This document shows positions 58,161-64,000 of a stretch of DNA of 64,000 nt, piece by piece; position 1 is the first letter of the stretch, and the number at the start of each line of letters is the position of its first letter. The stretch is from Planctomycetota bacterium (GTDB taxonomy: Bacteria > Planctomycetota > SZUA-567 > JAFGGJ01), in the NCBI GenBank assembly GCA_016930595.1, contig JAFGGJ010000088.1:23132-87131 (forward strand), in the 5' to 3' direction. Under the pieces are notes generated by a model. The model saw only the letters and a list, made by a program, of their open reading frames with translations, was not told where the DNA came from and did no database searches. The position numbers were made by a program, and so were the translations under genes.

Positions 58161-59060
58161 CTACTCCGAGAGTTCCCCTCCCGTCAGGCGCCTGAAGGCA
58201 TCCAGGTACTTCTCCGTCGTCTTGGCCACCACCTTGTCGGGCAGAGGCGGGGCCGGCGGCGTCTTGTCCCAGTCGCAGGCTTCCAGGTAATCGCGTACGA
58301 ACTGCTTGTCGAACGATAGCTGTATACCGCCCGGCGTGTAATTGTCCTTGGGCCAGAAGCGCGACGAGTCCGGCGTCAGTATTTCGTCGATAAGGTAGAC
58401 GCTCCCGTCGAAAATGCCGAATTCAAACTTCGTATCCGCTATGATAATGCCTCGCTCGTCGGCGTAGTCCCGCGCCCTCTGGTAGATCGCAAGAGACGCC
58501 CTGCGCATTTCTTCGGCCGTGTCCCCGCCCACTGTTTCCACCGCCTCCTTGAAAGAAATATTCTCGTCATGCCCGCTTTCGGCCTTCGTAGCCGGCGTGA
58601 AGATGGGTTCCGCAAGCTTGCTGCCGGATTTCAGTTTTTTCGGCAGCTTCAGCCCGCAGACGGTTCCCTTTTCCCGGTATTCCTTCCAGCCGCTGCCAGC
58701 CAGGTAGCCCCTGACCACGCATTCCACCCGCAGCGGTTCGGTCTTGTGCACCAGCATTGAACGTCCCGAAATAACCTCGGCGTGCCGCTGGATCTCCGCA
58801 GGCATCTCGCTTATCTCTATGGTAATCATGTGGTTGGGAATAATATCGCTCATCATGCCGAACCAGAACGCGGCCATCTGGTTGAGTATCTTGCCCTTCT
58901 GCGGAATGGGCGTCGGCAGAACGGAATCGAAGGCCGAAATCCTGTCCGATGCCACTATCAGCAGCTTGTCCCCAATGTCGTAGATGTCCCTGACCTTGCC
59001 CCTTACCGGTTCCCCAAGTCCTTCCAGGCTGGTCTCGGTAACCGCATCAGATGATGACAT
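58161..59060 (-). CDS. purC: Phosphoribosylaminoimidazole-succinocarboxamide synthase
   Basis: GKVRDIYDIGDKLLIVASDRISAFDSVLPTPIPQKGKILNQMAAFWF; VECVVRGYLAGSGWKEY. Confidence 0.97.
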   Translation of the reverse strand: MSSSDAVTETSLEGLGEPVRGKVRDIYDIGDKLLIVASDRISAFDSVLPTPIPQKGKILNQMAAFWFGMMSDIIPNHMITIEISEMPAEIQRHAEVISGRSMLVHKTEPLRVECVVRGYLAGSGWKEYREKGTVCGLKLPKKLKSGSKLAEPIFTPATKAESGHDENISFKEAVETVGGDTAEEMRRASLAIYQRARDYADERGIIIADTKFEFGIFDGSVYLIDEILTPDSSRFWPKDNYTPGGIQLSFDKQFVRDYLEACDWDKTPPAPPLPDKVVAKTTEKYLDAFRRLTGGELSE

Positions 59061-59081
59061 CCGGGTCTCCTTTCTCACCCG

Positions 59082-59166
59082 TGGTGCGAGGAGGGGGAGT
59101 CGAACCCCCACGGGTTGCCCCACAAGATCCTAAATCTTGCGCGTCTGCCGGTTCCGCCATCCTCGC
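59082..59166 (-). tRNA. tRNA-Leu(UAG), CCA encoded
   Basis: GCGAGGA acceptor paired with TCCTCGC, encoded CCA; anticodon stem CAAGA/TCTTG with loop TTTAGGA; long variable arm; GGTTCGACTCC T-arm. Confidence 0.96.
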
Positions 59167-59292
59167 TGTCATACCAAAACCTTCCCGTTCCGACCCGGAC
59201 AGCCCGTAAAAGCAGGATGAGAACACAACCAGGTGACCACTCCCGTCAAACACCCCCGCAAAACCGCCCGGTTCCCCGTCGAACGCTTACCT

Positions 59293-59586
59293 CTAATCCA
59301 ACTTGGCGGCTTCCCGACACACACGTTCTTCCATCATTTTCCCGGGCTTGAACGTTACTACTTTTTTCGGCGGCACCATGACTTCTTCCCCTGTCCTGGG
59401 GTTACGCGCTTTGCGTCCACGCCTGGTTTTCACTTCAAATATCCCAAAGTTCCTCAATTCTATCCGGCCGTCGTCCACCAGTGCGTCCACGATGCCGTCA
59501 AGGGTCATCTGGGCGACCTTTTTTACGTCTACCTGCCTCAACCCCGTAGCCTTGGCAATGCTGACCACTATATCGTTCTTCGTCAC
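59293..59586 (-). CDS. HU/IHF family DNA-binding protein
   Basis: VDALVDDGRIELRNFGIFEVKTRRGRKARNPRTGEEVMVPPKKVVTFKPGK. Confidence 0.96.
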   Translation of the reverse strand: MTKNDIVVSIAKATGLRQVDVKKVAQMTLDGIVDALVDDGRIELRNFGIFEVKTRRGRKARNPRTGEEVMVPPKKVVTFKPGKMMEERVCREAAKLD

Positions 59587-59654
59587 CCGGCACTCCTCTC
59601 AAACTCTGCTGCATCCCGGGGGGACCTGTACCCGTGCCTCCCGAACGATGTTGT

Positions 59655-59682
59655 ATAATACGACCACACAAGCACTTGTCAA
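59655..59682 (-). promoter_or_regulatory. Sigma70-like promoter for the HU-family gene
   Basis: TTGACA-N16-TATTAT on the minus strand. Confidence 0.7.
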
Positions 59683-59688
59683 GATACG

Positions 59689-60189
59689 CTAACCTCCGGC
59701 AGCCGACGGTTTCGGACCTCTCGCCAGCGCGACTTCACCCGTTCTGGCCATTTCCTTGATGCCGTACGGCCGCATCAGATCTATGAAAGCATCCACCTTC
59801 GCGCGCTTGCCGGAAATCTCTATCATCAGCTCCTTCGCACCCACGTCAACCACTTTCGCGCGAAAGACTTCGGCGATTTCCATGACCTCGGCCCTCTTCG
59901 AAGGCCCCACATTCACACGCACGAGCATCAGCTCCCGTTCGACGCTTTCCATCTCGCTGAGGTTTATGACCTTTATGACGTCTATCAGCTTGCCGAGTTG
60001 CTTGCGTATCTGCTCCAGGATCCTTTCGTCCCCGCGACATACGATAGTCACCCTGGAAAACCTCGGATTGTCGGTCTCCCCTACGCTCAGACTGTCGATA
60101 TTGAACCCGCGGCTCGCAAACAGCCCGGTTATGTGCGTCAGCACGCCCGAATGATTCTCAACGCGACACGCCAGTACTTGCCGCCTCAT
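59689..60189 (-). CDS. ilvN: Acetolactate synthase small subunit
   Basis: LACRVENHSGVLTHITGLFASRGFNIDSLSVGETDNPRFSRVTIV. Confidence 0.96.
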   Translation of the reverse strand: MRRQVLACRVENHSGVLTHITGLFASRGFNIDSLSVGETDNPRFSRVTIVCRGDERILEQIRKQLGKLIDVIKVINLSEMESVERELMLVRVNVGPSKRAEVMEIAEVFRAKVVDVGAKELMIEISGKRAKVDAFIDLMRPYGIKEMARTGEVALARGPKPSAAGG

Positions 60190-60202
60190 TTTCTTCTCCT
60201 AC

Positions 60203-61885
60203 TCATGCCATCCCGCCAATCATCCTGTCGATCGCCTCGCCGGACGGCACCATGGGGAATACGTTCGCTTCAGGCTCCACCACAAAGTCTATCAGCGTCA
60301 GCGTCCTGGCGTCGAACGCTTCCCGCAGGGCCTGTTCCACGTCCCCGGCACGGTCGACACGCATCCCCTTGGCCCCGTACGCCTCTACGAGCTTCACGAA
60401 ATCAGGATTCGCTTCGAGCGTCGTGTGCGAATATCTCCTGGCAAAGAACAATTCCTGCCACTGCCGCACCATGCCAAGGTAACCGTTGTTCAGCAGGACG
60501 ATGACTATCGGCAGGTCCAGCCGGTGCGCCGTCGCCAGCTCCTGGATGTTCATCTGTATGGAGCCGTCGCCGGACACCAGCGCCACTTTCCTGTCGGGCA
60601 TTCCCACCTGCGCCCCTATGGCGGCGGGGAAACCGTATCCCATGGTGCCGAGCCCTCCCGACGATATGAACGTGCGCGGCTTCGAATACCGGTAGAACTG
60701 CGCCGCCCACATCTGGTTCTGGCCGACGTCCGTCACGATTATCGCGTCGCCCCCAGTCACTTCGTGGAGCTTCTCGACGACCATCTGCGGGTGCAGCTTG
60801 CCGTCCTGCGGATACGAAAGAGGGTATTTCTCCTTCCACTCCGCCACCGTCCTGACCCATGCCTCCCGCTCGTTCGGCTTGATGTGTTCCTTCAGCTCCT
60901 TCAGGACTTTCTTGCAGTCCCCGACTATCGGCATATCCACGTGGACGTTCTTCGATATCGCGCTGGGGTCGATGTCGATGTGCACCACCTTGGCGTTCGG
61001 AGCGAACGCATCGAGCTTGCCCGTGACCCTGTCGTCGAACCTGGCCCCGACAGCGATCAGCAGGTCGCAATTGGTGACCGCGTAGTTGGCGTATACGGTC
61101 CCGTGCATGCCCAGCATCTGCAGCGAAAGAGGATGCTCTTCCGGAAATGCTCCAAGTCCCATCAGCGTCGTGGTCACCGGGATGTGAGCCTTGGTCGCAA
61201 TCTCGAAAACCTCTTCGCTGGCTTCGGATATTATGACCCCGCCGCCCACGTAGAGCACCGGCCTTTCCGCCTTGTTTATGAGCTCGGCGGCGCGCTGGAC
61301 CTGCTGCGGATGACCCTCGTACGTAGGCTTGTACCCGGGAAGGTCTATCTCCACCTTCTTCGGGAGCCTGGTCTTCTGCTGCGTGACGTCCACGGGCAGG
61401 TCTATCACCACCGGGCCGGGCCTGCCGGTCGATGCGATATGAAATGCCTCCTTCACCACCCGCGCCAGATCGTTCACGTCCTTTACCAAGTAGTTGTGCT
61501 TGGTGATCGGCCGGGTTATACCCGTGACGTCCGCCTCCTGGAAGGCGTCGTTGCCGATAAGCATCGTCTTTACCTGCCCGGTTATGGCTACCATGGGCAC
61601 CGAATCCATGTAGGCGTTGGCGATCGCCGTAATGAGGTTCGTCGCGCCGGGGCCGCTTGTCGCTATCACGCATCCCGGTTTGCCGGTCGCACGGGCATAG
61701 CCGTCAGCCGCATGTCCGGCGCCCTGCTCGTGGCGCGTCAGCACGAACTTGATCGACTTCTCTTCGTACAAAACGTCGAAAATCGGTATCACCGAACCAC
61801 CGGGATAACCGAACATCACTTCCACTCCGGCCGCCTTCAGCCCTTCAACCAGGATCTGGGCGCCGGTCATCTCCTTTGCGGACAC
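60203..61885 (-). CDS. ilvB: Acetolactate synthase large subunit
   Basis: GYPGGSVIPIFDVLY...HEQGAGHAADGYARATGKPGCVIATSGPGATNLITAIANAYMDSVPMVAITGQV. Confidence 0.97.
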   Translation of the reverse strand: MSAKEMTGAQILVEGLKAAGVEVMFGYPGGSVIPIFDVLYEEKSIKFVLTRHEQGAGHAADGYARATGKPGCVIATSGPGATNLITAIANAYMDSVPMVAITGQVKTMLIGNDAFQEADVTGITRPITKHNYLVKDVNDLARVVKEAFHIASTGRPGPVVIDLPVDVTQQKTRLPKKVEIDLPGYKPTYEGHPQQVQRAAELINKAERPVLYVGGGVIISEASEEVFEIATKAHIPVTTTLMGLGAFPEEHPLSLQMLGMHGTVYANYAVTNCDLLIAVGARFDDRVTGKLDAFAPNAKVVHIDIDPSAISKNVHVDMPIVGDCKKVLKELKEHIKPNEREAWVRTVAEWKEKYPLSYPQDGKLHPQMVVEKLHEVTGGDAIIVTDVGQNQMWAAQFYRYSKPRTFISSGGLGTMGYGFPAAIGAQVGMPDRKVALVSGDGSIQMNIQELATAHRLDLPIVIVLLNNGYLGMVRQWQELFFARRYSHTTLEANPDFVKLVEAYGAKGMRVDRAGDVEQALREAFDARTLTLIDFVVEPEANVFPMVPSGEAIDRMIGGMA

Positions 61886-61929
61886 AGCATCATCTCCTCC
61901 GGAGCGCTTGTCTCCGTATGACTGGCGGA

Positions 61930-62931
61930 TTAAACTTCCTTCGCGTCAACCCAGGGCATCATCCTGCGGAGTTTACGGCCTACTACTTCCAACAGGTGTT
62001 CGTGGTTCTTTGCCCTGGCGGCGTTCAGGACCGGGCAGTTGGCCTGGTTTTCCAGTATCCACTCCCGCGCAAACTCGCCCGACTGCACTTCCCGCAGGAT
62101 CTCTCTCATCTCCTCGCGGGTCTCGTCGGTGATTACCCTGCCGCCGCGGCTGTAGTCCCCGTATTCCGCCGTGTCGCTTACCGAATATCTCATGTACGTC
62201 AGGCCGCCCTGGTAGAACAGGTCTACGATCAGCTTGAGCTCGTGGAGGCATTCGAAGTACGCTATCTCCGGCTGGTAGCCGGCTTCCACCAGCGTGTCGA
62301 ACCCGGCCTTTACAAGCTCCGAAACCCCGCCGCACAGGACCGCCTGCTCGCCGAAGAGGTCCGTCTCAGTCTCTTCCTTGAACGTGGTCTCCAGGGCCCC
62401 CGCCCGCGTCCCACCGATGCCTTTCGCATACGCAAGCGCCGTATCCTTGGCGCCCCCAGAAGCGTCCTGCTCCACTGCTATCAGCACGGGGACGCCCCCG
62501 CCTTTTTCGTATTCCGCACGCACCAGGTGCCCGGGCCCCTTGGGCGCCACCATTATCACGTCCACGTCCGCCGGCGGCTTTATCTGCCCGAAGTGTATGT
62601 TGAACCCGTGGCTGAACATCAGGGTCTTGCCGCTCTTCATCTTGTCCCTCATGGCCGCGTTGTAGACTTTCGCCTGCACCGTGTCGGGTATCAACATCTG
62701 GATTATGTCGCCCTTTTCGGCCGCAACGTCCGCACTGACGGGGCTGAACTTGTGCTTCTTGGCAAGATCATGGTTGGGAGTGCCTTCGAGCTCCGACACT
62801 ATTACCTCTACGCCGCTGTCGCGCAGGTTCTGGGCCTGGGCATGACCCTGTGAACCGTACCCGACAATGGCTACTGTCTTTCCTTTCAGAACATTCAGGT
62901 CCGCATCCTTGTCATAATGGATCTTTGCCAT
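61930..62931 (-). CDS. ilvC: Ketol-acid reductoisomerase
   Basis: [43 protein letters not shown]. Confidence 0.98.
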   Translation of the reverse strand: MAKIHYDKDADLNVLKGKTVAIVGYGSQGHAQAQNLRDSGVEVIVSELEGTPNHDLAKKHKFSPVSADVAAEKGDIIQMLIPDTVQAKVYNAAMRDKMKSGKTLMFSHGFNIHFGQIKPPADVDVIMVAPKGPGHLVRAEYEKGGGVPVLIAVEQDASGGAKDTALAYAKGIGGTRAGALETTFKEETETDLFGEQAVLCGGVSELVKAGFDTLVEAGYQPEIAYFECLHELKLIVDLFYQGGLTYMRYSVSDTAEYGDYSRGGRVITDETREEMREILREVQSGEFAREWILENQANCPVLNAARAKNHEHLLEVVGRKLRRMMPWVDAKEV

Positions 62932-62980
62932 CGGTGTTCTCCTTTCCACCACGGCCGATGCTGTTGTTAATGAGCGTGAC

Positions 62981-63008
62981 ATTGTAGCACGGTCATCCCG
63001 TCACGCAA
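62981..63008 (-). promoter_or_regulatory. Sigma70-like promoter for ilvC-ilvB-ilvN
   Basis: TTGCGT-N16-TACAAT on the minus strand. Confidence 0.5.
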
Positions 63009-63069
63009 CTTCGTTACGCGACAAAACGTTAAGCCGGGCATGTTCGCCCGCCGCGCCGGCCGCCCGGCG

Positions 63070-64000
63070 TCAGTCTCCTTCGGCGGGCGGGTACCTGAGC
63101 AGCACCCCCAGGGTTTCCCCGGGACACTCTATAAGCTTGTCGAAAGCCGCTTCAGCCTCCGCAAACGGGTACTCGTGCGTAATAAGCTGCTCCACCCTGA
63201 CCCGGCCCGTTGACACCAGCCACAGCCAGGCCCCCATGTTGCGCCCTTCGGTCCAGCGTATCATGCTCATCGGGGGATCGTTCCCCTCCTCTTCATACCA
63301 GGCGTCGTACCTGCCGCCCCCGCCCGCCCTCGGCACAAGCACGTCCAGTTCCTTCTTGAACACCACTTCTCTGTCGAACCCGGTTCCGCCGCCGCCCACC
63401 AGCACGACACGTCCCTTCTCACGGCACAGCCGCAGCACCCCGTTCACCATCCCGACATTCTCCGTCGACGTCAGTATGACGGCTCCGTCCAGCCCGGCGC
63501 CGCCGGTCCAGGCGTCCACCGCTCCCGGCAGGTCTTCCTTTGCCGGATCTATGGTCCGCACCCCGGCGGCTCCGGCCTTTTCCCGCCGGAAAGCCAGCAG
63601 CTCCGAAGCCAGCACGTCCACGCCCGACGCCGCCAGTATCTGCGCCGTCAGGTTGCCCAGTATCCCCAGCCCCACCACCAGCACCTTTTCCCCGAACTCA
63701 AAACGCCCCCGCCTCACCGCGTGGACCCCTATCGTTCCCACCCCAGTGAAAGCGGCCTCCCGCAGGGAAACGCCTTCCGGAACGGGGTGGACAAGGTTGC
63801 GCGGCACGAGGTTCCACTCGGCGTGCCTTACGTAAGGGGCGCCGTAGCACGCCGCCCGGCATCCCGCAGCGATGTGCTCTGTCTCTTCGCCCGTCTCCTC
63901 CACCACCCCGCTGTTGCTGTAGCCGAAGCCGTAAGGCTCCACCTCGTCCACCGGTTCGACGGGAGTCCTGCGGCGCTGGATTATGCCCCTGGTTTCGGTC
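63070..64000 (-). CDS. Zinc-type alcohol dehydrogenase family protein, N-terminus outside window
   Basis: EKVLVVGLGILGNLTAQILAASGVDVLASELLAFRREKA; frame open through position 64000. Confidence 0.85.
   Translation of the reverse strand, partial: TETRGIIQRRRTPVEPVDEVEPYGFGYSNSGVVEETGEETEHIAAGCRAACYGAPYVRHAEWNLVPRNLVHPVPEGVSLREAAFTGVGTIGVHAVRRGRFEFGEKVLVVGLGILGNLTAQILAASGVDVLASELLAFRREKAGAAGVRTIDPAKEDLPGAVDAWTGGAGLDGAVILTSTENVGMVNGVLRLCREKGRVVLVGGGGTGFDREVVFKKELDVLVPRAGGGGRYDAWYEEEGNDPPMSMIRWTEGRNMGAWLWLVSTGRVRVEQLITHEYPFAEAEAAFDKLIECPGETLGVLLRYPPAEGD

Noticed and set aside
60425-61921. 498-aa plus-strand ORF
   Set aside because: Antisense shadow of ilvB.

Overview
This is a high-GC bacterial chromosomal window. 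The gene content (DUF4091-like, MttB-like, several URO-D/MtaA-like genes, many glycoside hydrolases, lysine-rich basic proteins) suggests a PVC-type lineage, but that is inference. I found no convincing phage, IS element, CRISPR array or rRNA. It begins with the 3' end of uvrA and ends inside a zinc-type dehydrogenase gene. Core genes recognised: obgE, scpB, ispH (fused to a UbiA-like domain), hslV-hslU, purC, ilvC-ilvB-ilvN, an HU-family gene and tRNA-Leu(UAG). The accessory content is mostly carbohydrate-active enzymes (GH2, GH3, GH30, GH42-like, GH130, a deacetylase, a 13-Asp-box protein) plus repeat-rich lipoproteins. Main points for follow-up: (1) a small chromatin-like locus with a GTG-start histone-fold protein carrying a lysine tail, next to a 34-aa Lys/Ala peptide missing from the ORF track; (2) an IspH-UbiA fusion; (3) a ~260-bp noncoding element of two 117-bp direct repeats capped by 25-bp inverted arms; (4) tandem lipoproteins sharing a C-terminal module; (5) a free-standing NrdD-C-terminus-like protein; (6) a PreA-PreT-ferredoxin fusion; (7) three URO-D-family paralogs with different metal-site motifs. 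All assignments are by reading motifs; no database search was run.
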